A stretch of 64,000 bases of DNA from Roseateles terrae (GTDB lineage: Bacteria; Pseudomonadota; Gammaproteobacteria; Burkholderiales; Burkholderiaceae_C): assembly GCF_014192155.1 (NCBI RefSeq), contig NZ_JACHXO010000007.1, positions 186,001 through 250,000 of the forward strand, read 5' to 3'. This document shows, in pieces, positions 30,009 through 39,878 of this stretch. The position numbers and the translations under genes were made by a program. How positions within the stretch are numbered: the stretch's first letter is position 1; each line of letters opens with the position of its first letter. The notes under the pieces were generated by a model, which made no database searches, was not told the origin of the DNA, and was given only the letters and a program-made list of their open reading frames with translations.

Positions 30009-31195
30009 GTGCGGGGAATGGTGGGGGGTTGAGAGCCAGGACCGGGCGCCGCACCCGGGGCCGAGGCAGCTCCCGTGGCGGATCCTGCCGCGCCACGATG
30101 CACCACCACCGGCGCCCGCACCATCCGCAGATGGGCTCGGGTGCGGTCCTGAACTTCACCCGCGAGCTGACCGCATGCAGCGTCGATATCGTCGCCACGC
30201 GTCTTGCGCACGGTGGTGACGATGCCCGACTGAATGAGCAGGTCGGCAAAGGCCTTGACCCGATCATTGCTGCTGCGCTTGAGGCCGGACGCGGGGAAGG
30301 GATTGAAGGGAATGAGGTTGATCTTGCAAGGGACCTTGCCCTTGAGCAGCTGGATCAGCTCACGCGCCTGCTCCGGCGAGTCATTCACATGGTCGAGCAT
30401 GCAGTACTCGAAGGTGATGAAGTCGCGCGGCGCGGCGTCGAGATAACGATTGCAGCTGTCCAGCAGCTCGGCAATCGGGTATTTGCGGTTCAGCGGCACG
30501 AGCTGGTCGCGCAGCGGATCGGTGGGGGCGTGCAGGGACACGGCCAGCGCCACCGGAGCGTCTTCCCGCAGGCGGTCGATCATCGGGACCACGCCCGAGG
30601 TCGAGACCGTCACGCGGCGGCGCGACAGGCCGTAGCCATGGTCGTCCAGCATGACCTTCAGCGCGGGCACCAGGGCGCCATAGTTCTGCAGCGGCTCGCC
30701 CATGCCCATCATCACCACGTTGGAGATGATGCGCTCGTCCTTGTTCAGGCGGCGGCGCAGGCTGTGCTCGGCATGCCAGAGCTGGGCCAGGATTTCCCAG
30801 GTCTCCAGATTGCGACTGAAGCCCTGATGGCCGGTGGAGCAGAAACGGCAGCCCACGGCGCAACCGGCCTGGCTGGAGATGCACAGGGTGGCGCGGTCGT
30901 CCTCAGGGATGTAGACCGCTTCCACCGCATTGCCCTGGCCGACGTCGAACAACCACTTGATGGTGCCGTCGGCCGAGACGTGTTCGGAGATCACCGGCAG
31001 GCCGGTGATGAGGGCGCGCCCGGCCAGCTTGTCCCGGAGGGACTTGGCCAGGTCGGACATCTGCGAGAAGTCCGAGGCGCCCTTTTGGTGAATCCACCGG
31101 AAGAGCTGGGTGGCGCGGAAACGCTTTTCCCCCAGCTGATCGCAGTACGCGGCCAGGCCTTGCAGATCGAATCCGAGCAGGTTGACCGCGTCCAT
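30005..31195 (-). CDS. rlmN: Dual-specificity 23S rRNA/tRNA adenine-C2 methyltransferase RlmN
   Basis: A radical-SAM enzyme methylating A2503 of 23S rRNA and A37 of some tRNAs. The CxxxCxxC cluster motif is CAVGCRFC with Cys112, 116 and 119, and the methyl-carrying Cys is about residue 341 in [20 protein letters not shown] is the SAM-binding motif. It is 396 residues with AAAGAGGT before the ATG at 31195. The C-terminal tail (about 40 residues, Pro/Ala-rich) is somewhat longer than in E. coli. Confidence 0.96.
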   Translation of the reverse strand: MDAVNLLGFDLQGLAAYCDQLGEKRFRATQLFRWIHQKGASDFSQMSDLAKSLRDKLAGRALITGLPVISEHVSADGTIKWLFDVGQGNAVEAVYIPEDDRATLCISSQAGCAVGCRFCSTGHQGFSRNLETWEILAQLWHAEHSLRRRLNKDERIISNVVMMGMGEPLQNYGALVPALKVMLDDHGYGLSRRRVTVSTSGVVPMIDRLREDAPVALAVSLHAPTDPLRDQLVPLNRKYPIAELLDSCNRYLDAAPRDFITFEYCMLDHVNDSPEQARELIQLLKGKVPCKINLIPFNPFPASGLKRSSNDRVKAFADLLIQSGIVTTVRKTRGDDIDAACGQLAGEVQDRTRAHLRMVRAPVVVHRGAAGSATGAASAPGAAPGPGSQPPTIPRT

Positions 31196-31252
31196 GGTGG
31201 TGACCTCTTTCTCTCTAAGGCCTCCTGGCCCAGAGTCCAGAGGCAATTGCCA

Positions 31253-31678
31253 TTAACGGCTGTAAACGTTCATGCCGGGGAAGAAGAACGCCACTTCCTG
31301 AGCGGCGGTTTCCGCAGCGTCGGAGCCGTGCACGGCGTTGGCGTCGATGCTGTCGGCGAAGTCAGCACGGATGGTGCCCTTCTCGGCCTTCTTCGGGTCG
31401 GTGGCACCCATCAGGTCGCGGTGCTTCAGGATGGCGTTTTCGCCTTCCAGCGCCTGGATCATCACCGGGCCGGAGATCATGAAGTTCACCAGGTCGTTGA
31501 AGAAGGGACGTGCCTTGTGCACGGCGTAGAAGGCCTCAGCCTCGCCACGCGACAGATGCACCATCTTGGCGGCCACAATCTTCAGACCAGCGCCTTCGAA
31601 GCGGGCGTAGATCTGGCCGATGACGTTCTTCGCCACGGCATCGGGCTTGATGATGGACAGGGTGCGTTCGATGGCCAT
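31253..31678 (-). CDS. ndk: Nucleoside diphosphate kinase
   Basis: It balances NTP and dNTP pools by phosphate transfer through a phosphohistidine. The protein starts [18 protein letters not shown] and contains the active-site NAVHGSD with His117. It is 141 residues, exactly family size. AAGGAAAAACAT precedes the ATG. It is the first gene of the ndk-rlmN-pilW-rodZ-ispG-hisS run. Confidence 0.98.
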   Translation of the reverse strand: MAIERTLSIIKPDAVAKNVIGQIYARFEGAGLKIVAAKMVHLSRGEAEAFYAVHKARPFFNDLVNFMISGPVMIQALEGENAILKHRDLMGATDPKKAEKGTIRADFADSIDANAVHGSDAAETAAQEVAFFFPGMNVYSR

Positions 31679-31739
31679 ATGTTTTTCCTTGAAATCGTGG
31701 ACTTGGCAAAGCCCGGGATTGTAATGCGTGAAGTCAAGC

Positions 31740-31766
31740 CCCCGATGACATCAGGTGTCATCGGGG
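31740..31766 (-). terminator. Hairpin downstream of rluB
   Basis: An 11-bp perfect stem (CCCCGATGACA, 5-base loop, TGTCATCGGGG) lies 63 bases after the rluB stop and 61 bases before ndk. The minus-strand tail is GGCTTGACTT, poor in U. It is a likely but not classical end signal for the scpB-rluB transcript. Confidence 0.55.
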
Positions 31767-31829
31767 TGAGCGGATGCTTCAGGGACCATCCGCTCCAGAG
31801 ATCGGGACAGAGCGCGAGACCGGGCCGGA

Positions 31830-34118
31830 TCAGCGACGACCGCGTCCGCCGCCGCCACCACCGCCGCCACCGCCACCACCGCCGCCGCCGCCACGGCGAC
31901 CACCGCGATTGTTTCGGTTAATGAAAGCGTCAGCGCCGATATAGCCAATCGATGTCTTCATCGGATCCGGCTGGCGCTCACCGCTCGGGCCGCGGGAATT
32001 GCCGCCCCGGCCGCCTGCGTTGTGCTGCGGATCGCTGCCACCGCGACCGAAACCGGCCGGGATGCCGCGCTTGCCGCTGGTGGCAAAACGACGATCGAAC
32101 GTCTGCTCCAGCGGATTGATGTGGCGCGGGATGAAGTCATCATCATCCTCTTCGCGGCGCGGACGGTCGCGGTCACGCTCCCGGTCCTGCTGCGGACGCT
32201 GCGGCTGCTGGGCGCGCGGGTCCTGCTGGCGGTCACCACGGTCCGGACGGTCGGCGCGCTCGGGGCGATCGCCCCGGTCGAAGCGGTCATTGCGGTCGCC
32301 GCGATCGTTGCGATCGCCACGGTCGGGCCGGTCGCCGCGTTCCGGGCGCTCCATGCGCTCCATCGGGCGGTCCGGACGCTCCATGCGGGCTTCCGGACGG
32401 CTCGGACGCGGTCCGCCCGTGCCGCCGCCGCGACGGCGCTTGGCATTGCGGTCACCCCGGTCACCCCGGTCGCCGCGATCACCCCGGTCGCCGCGGTCGG
32501 AACGTTCCTGCTGCACATGGCCGGCCAGCTGGCGGATGATGCGGACGTCGGCATCGCCGAGTTCCACATACACGCCGCGGCGCAGGCCGCGCGGCAGCAC
32601 CACGGTGCCGTAACGGATGCGGATCAGGCGGCTGACCGCCAGGCCCACGGTTTCGAAGAGCTTGCGGACTTCGCGGTTGCGGCCTTCGGTGATCACCACG
32701 CGATACCAGCGGTTCACGCCTTCACCGCCACCATCGACGATGCTCTTGAAGCTGGCCTGCTGGCCATCCACATCGACACCGGTCAGCAGCGTGTTCTTCT
32801 GCTCGTTGCTGAGCGAGCCCAGCACGCGCACCGCGTACTCACGTTCAACGCCAAAGCGCGGGTGCATCAGCTGGTTGGCCAGTTCACCGGAATTGGTGAA
32901 CAGCAGCAGACCTTCGGTGTTCAGGTCGAGACGACCCACCGACTGCCACTTGCCCTGGGGCAGGCGCGGCAGGTTGCGGAACACCGTCGGACGGCCTTCC
33001 GGATCGTTGAAGGTCACGACCTCGCCGACCGGCTTGTGATAGGCCAGGATGCGCGGCGCTGCGGGAGCAATGCGCACCTTGATGGGCTTGCCGGCCACCG
33101 CCACGCGGTCGCCGTAGGAGATGCGCTGGCCGACATGAGCCACTTCACCGTTCACGGTGATCTGGCCCTTGGCGATCATGTCTTCAATGTCGCGACGCGA
33201 GCCGACGCCGGCTTGCGCCAGCACCTTCTGCAGCTTCGGGGCATCGGGTTCCGGCGCCAGCACGCGCTTGGCGGGGGCATCCGCCTCGCCGTCGCCGTCC
33301 TGGTCGTCGGCCAGATCCAGATCTTCGTCGTCCTCGCCGTCGGCGGCGTCCGCATTGGCAGCGCCCTCCACGTCATCATCGAAGGCGCCGGAGAGCAGGT
33401 CGTTGAAGCGGGCCTGGGCCTCGGCTTGCAGCTCGGCGGTGTCCGCCGCGGGCGCATCGGCCTGGGCATTCGCACGTTCGGCCGACGCCGGTGCTGCGTC
33501 TTCGCCCTCGCGGGCTTCACGGCCGTCGCGGTTGCGACCACGGCCACGGCGATTGCGACCCTGACGCGCACCGCGATCGTCGCCGTCACCGTCTTCCGAG
33601 GCAGAAGCGGCATCACCGCCTTCACTGGATTCCGCCACCACTTCCTCGCCCAGCGTGAAGCGCGGGCCGGACGATGCAAGCGCCGACACAGCGGCCACGG
33701 CCGGTGCTTCCGGCGCAGCCGCAACGGCCACATCGGTGCGGGCCAGCGGCGGCGTTTCGGCGGCAGGCGTGACCGCCGCGTCGATCGACACGGCTGGAGC
33801 CGCCTCATCGGCCGCAGCCGGCTTGGCGCGGGTGCGACGCTTGGGCTTGGCGGCGGCTTCTTCTTCCGCAGCCGGTGCGTCCGCTGCCACAACGGGGGCC
33901 GCCGCTTCGGCGTCCACCGGCGCAGCCGCCTTGCGGCGTGTGCGCGGCTTGGGTGCCTCTTCGGTCGCGGCCGCTGCCGCGGGAGCGGCGTCGTCCGTGG
34001 CAGGCGCAGCCGCCGTCTTGCGGGTGCGCTTGGGCTTGGCCGGCGCGTCCAGGGGCGCATCCGTCGCAGCTGCGTTCAGCGCGTCGGGCTTGGAGTCATC
34101 AATATCGTTTGAATTCAT
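31830..34118 (-). CDS. rluB: 23S rRNA pseudouridine synthase RluB-like, with very long disordered ends
   Basis: The core (residues about 290-535) is an RsuA/RluB pseudouridine synthase: an S4 RNA-binding domain at 293-350 (KLQKVLAQAGVGSRRDIEDM) and the catalytic GRLDLNTEGLLLFTNSGEL with Asp398, which would modify 23S rRNA near U2605. At 762 residues it is far longer than the usual 250-300. The N-terminal 285 residues are Ala/Pro/Glu-rich with three basic KPKRTRK-like blocks (28-34, 57-63, 91-99), an RG patch near 183-200 and an acidic Asp/Glu run at 260-280. The C-terminal 225 residues are Arg/Asp/Gly repeats (RGDRGDRGD) ending in a run of Gly. This looks like an RNA-binding, condensation-prone tail. 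scpB lies upstream. Confidence 0.9.
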   Translation of the reverse strand: MNSNDIDDSKPDALNAAATDAPLDAPAKPKRTRKTAAAPATDDAAPAAAAATEEAPKPRTRRKAAAPVDAEAAAPVVAADAPAAEEEAAAKPKRRTRAKPAAADEAAPAVSIDAAVTPAAETPPLARTDVAVAAAPEAPAVAAVSALASSGPRFTLGEEVVAESSEGGDAASASEDGDGDDRGARQGRNRRGRGRNRDGREAREGEDAAPASAERANAQADAPAADTAELQAEAQARFNDLLSGAFDDDVEGAANADAADGEDDEDLDLADDQDGDGEADAPAKRVLAPEPDAPKLQKVLAQAGVGSRRDIEDMIAKGQITVNGEVAHVGQRISYGDRVAVAGKPIKVRIAPAAPRILAYHKPVGEVVTFNDPEGRPTVFRNLPRLPQGKWQSVGRLDLNTEGLLLFTNSGELANQLMHPRFGVEREYAVRVLGSLSNEQKNTLLTGVDVDGQQASFKSIVDGGGEGVNRWYRVVITEGRNREVRKLFETVGLAVSRLIRIRYGTVVLPRGLRRGVYVELGDADVRIIRQLAGHVQQERSDRGDRGDRGDRGDRGDRNAKRRRGGGTGGPRPSRPEARMERPDRPMERMERPERGDRPDRGDRNDRGDRNDRFDRGDRPERADRPDRGDRQQDPRAQQPQRPQQDRERDRDRPRREEDDDDFIPRHINPLEQTFDRRFATSGKRGIPAGFGRGGSDPQHNAGGRGGNSRGPSGERQPDPMKTSIGYIGADAFINRNNRGGRRGGGGGGGGGGGGGGGGRGRR

Positions 34119-34156
34119 GTGTCGGCTTGCACCTTGTCAGCGGTGGACACGGCCCC

Positions 34157-35389
34157 TCACGGGGCACTCTTGTCAGCCACGGGGTTGACCGTCCCGGGCG
34201 GTTGTTCTTCGGTCGCCTCGCTGTGGGCGAGAGCCCCGTCCTGGGGTTTGTTGTCGTCGGCAGCACCCGGGTTCTGGCCCGGGGCGCCGGCGTCTTCATC
34301 TTCGTCTTCGTCGATCGATTCGTCGGCGGATGCTTCGTTCGACCTGTCAGTCGCGTCTTCGGTCCTGTCGGCACTGCCGTCATCCACCGAAGCCGCCACC
34401 GATGCGGCAAATGCCGCAAAAGCTGCCGCCGACAGACCACCCATCGGCGGCGGTGATGCGGGCGGCACTGCCTTGGCAGGCGACGATCCTGCGCGCTTGG
34501 CCGCAGGCGCCGCTGCAATTGGCAAGGGCTCTTCCGCTGCCGGGGCGTCAGGGGGCGGCTTCAGCTCCCCGACCCCGGTGTCAGTAGTGTCCCCTTCGTG
34601 GGCGGCCACCGCTGCATTGTCACCCTCAACAGCCACCGCGGCGTCCGCGTCCCCAGCAGACAAGGTGTCCGCGTCGGCCGCAGCTGCCGTTTTCGTTTGC
34701 GCCCCGGCTTCAGCCACGGCCGCCGTTTCGACTCCAGCCGCAGCCGCCACGACCGCTTCGGCCGCTGCCGCTGCCGCAGCACCTTCCGCCGTGGCATCGT
34801 CCGGCTCAAGCTCGACCACCGCCGGCGTCTCTTCCAGCAGCGATCCCTGGACGCTGCCGGCGATCGGTGTTGGATCCCCCGCCTGGATCAGCGCGGGCAA
34901 CTGCTCCAGACTCGTCAGCCCCAGATCGTCCAGGAACTGCCGCGTCGTGGCATACAGCGCGGGTCGCCCCGGCGCTTCCCGGTGGCCGATCACTTCAATC
35001 CAGTTGCGATCTTCCAACTGCTTGATGATGGGCGTGGCCACCACCACACCCCGAATGTCTTCAATGTCGCCCCGCGTCACCGGTTGACGGTAGGCGATGA
35101 TCGCCAGCGTCTCCAGCACCGCGCGGGAATATTTGGGCGGCTTCTCGGGATGAAGCCGGTCCAGATGCTCCCGCAGTTCCGGGCGGCTCTGGAAACGCCA
35201 GCCCGAGGCCAGTGCCACCAGTTCCACCCCGCGCCCTTCCCACTCGCGCAGCAGCTCGTCCAGCAGCAGGCGAATGCTGTCGGCATTGAGCTCGTCCGCG
35301 AACAGCGAGCGCATGTCTCGCAGCGTCAGCGGTGCCTGCGCACACAACAACGCCGTCTCGAGGACGCGCTTGGCCTCCAGCGTGTTCAT
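34157..35389 (-). CDS. scpB: Segregation and condensation protein ScpB
   Basis: A winged-helix subunit of the SMC-ScpAB condensin, acting on chromosome segregation. The core, residues 1 to about 190, carries [20 protein letters not shown], the [25 protein letters not shown] motif (split here: [19 protein letters not shown]) and [15 protein letters not shown]. About 210 Ala/Asp/Glu-rich, low-complexity residues follow, so the protein (410 aa) is about twice the usual length. The ATG at 35389 gives the canonical N-terminus; an open upstream extension lacks similarity. It is followed by rluB after 38 bases, a common pairing. Confidence 0.92.
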   Translation of the reverse strand: MNTLEAKRVLETALLCAQAPLTLRDMRSLFADELNADSIRLLLDELLREWEGRGVELVALASGWRFQSRPELREHLDRLHPEKPPKYSRAVLETLAIIAYRQPVTRGDIEDIRGVVVATPIIKQLEDRNWIEVIGHREAPGRPALYATTRQFLDDLGLTSLEQLPALIQAGDPTPIAGSVQGSLLEETPAVVELEPDDATAEGAAAAAAAEAVVAAAAGVETAAVAEAGAQTKTAAAADADTLSAGDADAAVAVEGDNAAVAAHEGDTTDTGVGELKPPPDAPAAEEPLPIAAAPAAKRAGSSPAKAVPPASPPPMGGLSAAAFAAFAASVAASVDDGSADRTEDATDRSNEASADESIDEDEDEDAGAPGQNPGAADDNKPQDGALAHSEATEEQPPGTVNPVADKSAP

Positions 35390-35667
35390 GTGCAGCCAGT
35401 CATGCAGCCGGCCCGGGAGCCGGTCAGGTCTGTGTCGTTCGCCATCTTGGGCGTCGGCAGCGGCAACAGCCGTGCCGAACCAGTTCGATCTGCTTGTGCT
35501 TGGGATCTGGGGTACCGCCGGGTCAGGCGGAACGGTGGGCGAAGCGGTGAGCGGGGACGGGCCCGGTGACATGCTTCGCCTGGCGCTGCGCCCGGGATAC
35601 AACTTCAAGCCCGTGGCGTTCTGGCGCAAATTCTGAGCTCATTGTAGCGCCAGTCTGGGACCCTGCC

Positions 35668-36726
35668 TCAAAACACCGGCTCGGGCAAACCCGCGACCGC
35701 CCAGGCATCGGCCATTTCGCACGCCAGCGGCGCCTGAAACTGCAGCGGCTCGCCGGTGATGGGGTGGTCAAAGCCCAGCCGCGCCGCATGCAGCGCCTGG
35801 CGCGCCAGGCCCAGCGCGGGCGCACCGCCATACAGCGCGTCCGACACCAGCGCATGCCCCTGATGCACCGCATGCACCCGGATCTGATGGGTGCGGCCAC
35901 TGTGCAGCACGCAGTGCAGCGCGGAGATCGTGCGGGACAGGCCTCGCTCGTCCTGCCACTGTGCCTCGGCCAGGCGGTGGAAATCGGTGCGGGCCGGCTT
36001 GCCGCTGCCCACCACCGCCATGCGGGTGCGGGACTGCGGATCACGACCGATGGGCGCATCCACCGTCCAGCTGTCGGGCGTGCGGCCGTGGGCCAGCGCC
36101 AGATACTCGCGGTGAACGTCCCGCGCGGCGATCATGCGCACCAGCGCCGTCACCGCCGCCAGTGTCTTGCCCACCACCATGAGGCCGGAGGTGTCCTTGT
36201 CCAGCCGGTGGACGATGCCGGCCCGCGGCAGCGTGGCCGCGCCGGGATGGTGGGCCAGCAGCCCGTTCATCAGGGTGCCGGACCAGTTGCCCGCCGCCGG
36301 ATGCACCACCAGGCCGGCCGGTTTGTTGACCACCAGCAGATGCTCGTCCTCGAAGACGATGTCCAGCGCCATCGCCTCCGGACGGAAGGCCAGCGCTTCT
36401 TCAGTGGGCTGCAGCTCCAGCACCAGATGCTGACCCAGCCGCGGCTTGCGCGAGGCCTGGCTGACCACCGCGCCATCGAGCGTGACGCAGCCACGATCGA
36501 TCAAGGTCTGCAGGTGGCTGCGGGAGAACTCCGGCGCCAGTTGCACCAGCCACTTGTCCAGCCGCTGGCCGATCTCCTGCGGGCCGGCTTCGGCCTCACG
36601 CCGCTCAGGCGCTTCGGCCCCCACATCCTGGGGGTCTTCGGGGGATTCCGGCAGCAGGGACCCTGGGGTTCTCCCTGCCCGGTAAAGCAGCTCCCCAGGC
36701 GCCGGGGTCGGGCCAGCCTGAACCAT
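35668..36726 (-). CDS. rluD: 23S rRNA pseudouridine 1911/1915/1917 synthase RluD
   Basis: It modifies helix 69 of 23S rRNA. An S4 domain is at about 52-110 (GQRLDKWLVQLAPEFSRSHLQ), followed by the catalytic HRLDKDTSG at 173-181 with Asp176, and then RTHQIRVHAVHQGHALVSDALYG split over the RluA signature. It is 352 residues with a 45-residue Pro/Glu-rich N-terminal extension. It is divergent from bamD, the same arrangement as in E. coli, with only 56 bases between the two start codons. Confidence 0.95.
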   Translation of the reverse strand: MVQAGPTPAPGELLYRAGRTPGSLLPESPEDPQDVGAEAPERREAEAGPQEIGQRLDKWLVQLAPEFSRSHLQTLIDRGCVTLDGAVVSQASRKPRLGQHLVLELQPTEEALAFRPEAMALDIVFEDEHLLVVNKPAGLVVHPAAGNWSGTLMNGLLAHHPGAATLPRAGIVHRLDKDTSGLMVVGKTLAAVTALVRMIAARDVHREYLALAHGRTPDSWTVDAPIGRDPQSRTRMAVVGSGKPARTDFHRLAEAQWQDERGLSRTISALHCVLHSGRTHQIRVHAVHQGHALVSDALYGGAPALGLARQALHAARLGFDHPITGEPLQFQAPLACEMADAWAVAGLPEPVF

Positions 36727-36731
36727 ATAAT
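36726..36731 (+). promoter_or_regulatory. Candidate -10 element for bamD
   Basis: A perfect TATAAT overlaps the first base of the divergent rluD start codon and would place transcription start near 36738, 45 bases before bamD. No good -35 is seen at 16-18 bases upstream. Confidence 0.35.
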
Positions 36732-36782
36732 CATTGCTCCAAATTCAGATAGGGGCGGCGTTCGCGCCAGCCCTCGGGACCC

Positions 36783-37613
36783 ATGATGGAAATTTCGGTG
36801 ATGCGCTCCCTGCGCACCTCCTGGCGTGCACTGGCACTGGCTTCAGCAGTATCCGCCGCGCTGGGCCTGGCCGCCTGCTCCAACACACCGAAGGACGATC
36901 CCAACTCCCAGGCCAACCTCCAGAAATTGTACGAGGAGGCCAAGGAGGACATGTCCAGTGGCAGCTACGACCGCGCCATCAAGACCCTCGAACGCATTGA
37001 AGGCCGGGCCGCAGGCACGACGCTGGGCCAGCAGGCGCAGCTGGATCTGGCCTGGGCCAACTACAAGAGTGGTGAGCGGGTGCAGGCCGTGGCCGTGCTG
37101 GACCGCTTCATCAAGCTGAACCCGTCCAGCGCCGCGCTGGACTACGCGCTCTACATGAAGGGCCTGGTCAACTTCAATGACGACCTGGGCCTGTTCGGCC
37201 GCATCGCCCGCCAGGACATCAGCGAACGGGACCAGCAGGCCGCGCGGGACTCCATGCAGTCGTTCAAGCAGCTGGTGGAGCAGTTCCCCGACTCCAAATA
37301 CAGCCCGGACGCCCGCACCCGCATCGACTACATCACCAACAGCCTCGCGGCCTATGAGGTGCATGTGGCCCGTTATTACTACAACCGCGGCGCCTACCTG
37401 GCGGCCGCCAACCGTGCCCAGGCCGCGCTGCTGGAATTCCAGTACGCCCCGGCACTGGAAGAAGCGCTGTACCTGATGGTCCGCAGCTACGACAAGCTGG
37501 GCCTGACCCAGCTGCGTGACGACTCGGAACGGGTGCTCAAGCAGAGCTTCCCCGAGAGCGCTTACCTCACCGGCAACCTGCGCAAGGACAAGCCGTGGTG
37601 GCAGATGTGGTGA
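36783..37613 (+). CDS. bamD: Outer membrane assembly lipoprotein BamD
   Basis: An essential TPR lipoprotein of the BAM complex. The signal peptide ends in the lipobox LAAC with Cys32. Five TPR-like units follow, with YEEAKEDMSSGSYDRAIKTLE, ANYKSGERVQAVAVLDRFI, FKQLVEQFPDSKYSPDARTR, HVARYYYNRGAYLAAANRA and MVRSYDKLGLTQLRDD as visible anchors (each a family hallmark). It is 276 residues. ATGs at residues 2 and 7 are alternative starts. It is transcribed away from rluD and ends in a hairpin terminator. Confidence 0.96.
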   Translation: MMEISVMRSLRTSWRALALASAVSAALGLAACSNTPKDDPNSQANLQKLYEEAKEDMSSGSYDRAIKTLERIEGRAAGTTLGQQAQLDLAWANYKSGERVQAVAVLDRFIKLNPSSAALDYALYMKGLVNFNDDLGLFGRIARQDISERDQQAARDSMQSFKQLVEQFPDSKYSPDARTRIDYITNSLAAYEVHVARYYYNRGAYLAAANRAQAALLEFQYAPALEEALYLMVRSYDKLGLTQLRDDSERVLKQSFPESAYLTGNLRKDKPWWQMW

Positions 37614-37630
37614 GCGATCCACGATGAATG

Positions 37631-37657
37631 CAAAGACGGCCCTCGTGGCCGTCTTTG
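37631..37657. terminator. Bidirectional hairpin between bamD and dinG
   Basis: CAAAGACGGCC, loop CTCGT, GGCCGTCTTTG: an 11-bp perfect stem, 17 bases after the bamD stop. The T-tracts are short on both strands, but the location between converging genes supports a terminator role. Confidence 0.75.
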
Positions 37658-37738
37658 TCATTGGGCGCCCTTCCTGGAGCACCCTTCCCCGTGAAAGCCC
37701 ATGCGGCAGGTCGGCCGCCTGCGACGGCCCCGCAGTGA

Positions 37739-39712
37739 TCAGCCGTGATCCTGCGCCAGCACAGCGAGCCAGGCCTGCGCCTCGGCCTCATCGGCCACCT
37801 GCGTCATCGGCGGCAGCGCTTCCCGCAGGCGCCGCCCGTATTGGCTGCCGGCCAGGCGCGGATCACACACCACCAGCAGCCCCCGGTCGGATTCAGTGCG
37901 GATCAGGCGCCCGGCGCCCTGCTTGAGCGCAATCGCGGCTTCGGCGACGAAGTACTCGGTGAAAGCATTGCGCCCTTCCGCTTCCAGCCGCTGCACGCGT
38001 GCCTCGACCAGCGGATCGTTCGGCGGGGGAAACGGCAGCTTGTCGATCACCACGCACTGCAGCGCTTCGCCCGGCACGTCGATGCCTTCCCAGAAACTCG
38101 CGGAGCCGACCAGCACCGACGCCGGCTGGTCGATGAACTGCTGAAGCAGCTGGCGCTTCGGTGCCGAGCCCTGCACCAGCACCTCGATCGCCTGTCCGTT
38201 GGCTTCAAAACGCTCGCGCAGCACATCCGCCACCGTGTGCAGCTGCCGCAGCGTGGTCGTCAGAATGAAGGTCCGCCCGCCGAGCCGGGCCGCGAGTCGC
38301 GCCCCCAGCAGACCCACCGATTCGCCATGGTCCGGCTCCGAGGGTTTGGGGAAATGCCGCGGCACATACAGCCGCGCATTCGACGCATAGTCAAACGGAC
38401 TGCCCACCCGCAGCGTGCGCGCCTCATGCAGGCCGGCCGGTTCGGTGAACCAGCGCAGGGACTCGTCTTCCCCCAGGGTGGCGGACGCAAAGATCCAGGC
38501 CCGCGGCGGCCCTTCCAGCTGTTCCTGCATCGCCTCGCGGATGTCCAGCGGCGACTCCACCAGCCGCACATGCTGCATGCCGACATCCACCCAGCGGACG
38601 GCGGAAGGGTCCGGATCACGAGCGAAGAGCTGCGTGGCCTTGTAGAGCTCCACCGAGCGTTCGTGCAGGCGGGCCAGATCCGGATCCATCTCCATCACGG
38701 ACGCCATCGCATCCACCGACAGCTCCAGCGCCGCACCGGTCTGGGCGAGCGCGGCGGCCAGCGGCTCGCGCCCGGACACCTCCTGCCACCGCAGCTTCAG
38801 GACGCCGCGCAGTTCCCGGTCACCGGCGCAGGCCAGTCGCAGCGTGCGGGCCGCCTTCTCGACGCCGCCCGCAATCTCCTGCCACTCCTGCAGTCCGCGC
38901 GCGTGCTGAATGCCCTGCGCGACCATGTCCCGCGCGAAATCAAAGAGCTGCGCACTGCCCAGGCTGCGGCCCAGGAAGTTGAGACCGGCCTCCGGCAGCT
39001 GGTGCGCTTCGTCGAAGATGGCCACTTCCACGCCGGGCAGCAGTTCCGCCACGCCGCTGTCGCGCAGCACCATGTCAGCGAAGAACAGATGGTGGTTCAC
39101 CACCAGCAGGTCCGCCTCCATCGCCTCACGCCGGGCGCGCACCACATGGCAGTCGCGATAGGACGGGCAGTCGGTGCCCAGGCAGTTGTCCCGGGTGGAG
39201 CTGACCAGCGGAATGATGGGCGAGCGCTCGTCCAGCCCGTCGATCTCGGAGAAGTCGCCGGAGGTCGTCTGCAAGGCCCAGCGTTCAATGCGTGCGAGCT
39301 GCGCCACCGCCCGCCGGTCCGGCAGTTCGCCACTGTGGCGTGCCTGCTGCATCCGGTGCAAGCAGAGGTAACTTCCGCGCCCCTTCAGCAACGCGGTGCG
39401 CAGCGGCAGGGAGAAGGTCTCGAGCAGCCGCGGCAGGTCACGCATGAACAGCTGATCCTGCAGGCTCTTGGTGGCGGTGCTCACCAGGGTGCGTCCGCCG
39501 GACAGCAGTGCAGGCACCAGATAGGCGAAGGTCTTGCCCACACCGGTGCCGGCTTCCACCACCAGCGTGTCCCGTGCAGCGATGGCCTGCGCCACCGCCA
39601 GCGCCATGCGCTGCTGCGGTTCGCGGGGCGCATAACCACCACTGGCGCGGGCCAGCGGACCGCCGGTATCAAAGGCTGCCACCACGGCCTGCTCCAGCTC
39701 GCCAGGCCGCAT
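37739..39712 (-). CDS. DinG/XPD-family ATP-dependent DNA helicase
   Basis: An SF2 5'-3' helicase with an iron-sulphur cluster, acting on R-loops, G4 or damaged DNA. Walker A is EAGTGVGKT (residues 53-61), with FDEAH as Walker B. The four cluster cysteines are Cys117, 177, 182 and 188 (YLCLHRM, then NCLGTDCPSYRDC). C-terminal motifs are VGSASFWEGIDVPGEAL and LIRTESDRGLL with the QGAGR box. I used the ATG at 39712 (657 residues); a TTG at 39769 would add 19. It may be orthologous to DinG or to YoaA; the sequence alone does not decide. Confidence 0.9.
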   Translation of the reverse strand: MRPGELEQAVVAAFDTGGPLARASGGYAPREPQQRMALAVAQAIAARDTLVVEAGTGVGKTFAYLVPALLSGGRTLVSTATKSLQDQLFMRDLPRLLETFSLPLRTALLKGRGSYLCLHRMQQARHSGELPDRRAVAQLARIERWALQTTSGDFSEIDGLDERSPIIPLVSSTRDNCLGTDCPSYRDCHVVRARREAMEADLLVVNHHLFFADMVLRDSGVAELLPGVEVAIFDEAHQLPEAGLNFLGRSLGSAQLFDFARDMVAQGIQHARGLQEWQEIAGGVEKAARTLRLACAGDRELRGVLKLRWQEVSGREPLAAALAQTGAALELSVDAMASVMEMDPDLARLHERSVELYKATQLFARDPDPSAVRWVDVGMQHVRLVESPLDIREAMQEQLEGPPRAWIFASATLGEDESLRWFTEPAGLHEARTLRVGSPFDYASNARLYVPRHFPKPSEPDHGESVGLLGARLAARLGGRTFILTTTLRQLHTVADVLRERFEANGQAIEVLVQGSAPKRQLLQQFIDQPASVLVGSASFWEGIDVPGEALQCVVIDKLPFPPPNDPLVEARVQRLEAEGRNAFTEYFVAEAAIALKQGAGRLIRTESDRGLLVVCDPRLAGSQYGRRLREALPPMTQVADEAEAQAWLAVLAQDHG

Positions 39713-39878
39713 TTCATCGGGCTTTGCGGGCGTCACGTCGTTGTGCGGGAGAGTGTCGGCAGCGTCCAAGGCGGGGGCAGCAGTGAGAGGAAAAGGGGCA
39801 GATCGGGGCGGCAGGACCTTGAATCAAGGCTCGGTCACGACAGGGCCGACAGAAGCTTCGATGACGCCATGAAGGCGC

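Noticed and set aside
32022-34112. A 696-codon open frame opposite rluB
   Set aside because: A by-product of the low-complexity rluB sequence; it has no independent features.
35390-35629. 80-codon N-terminal extension of scpB
   Set aside because: No similarity to ScpB or ScpA, Pro/Ser-rich, and the canonical N-terminus starts at the ATG at 35389.
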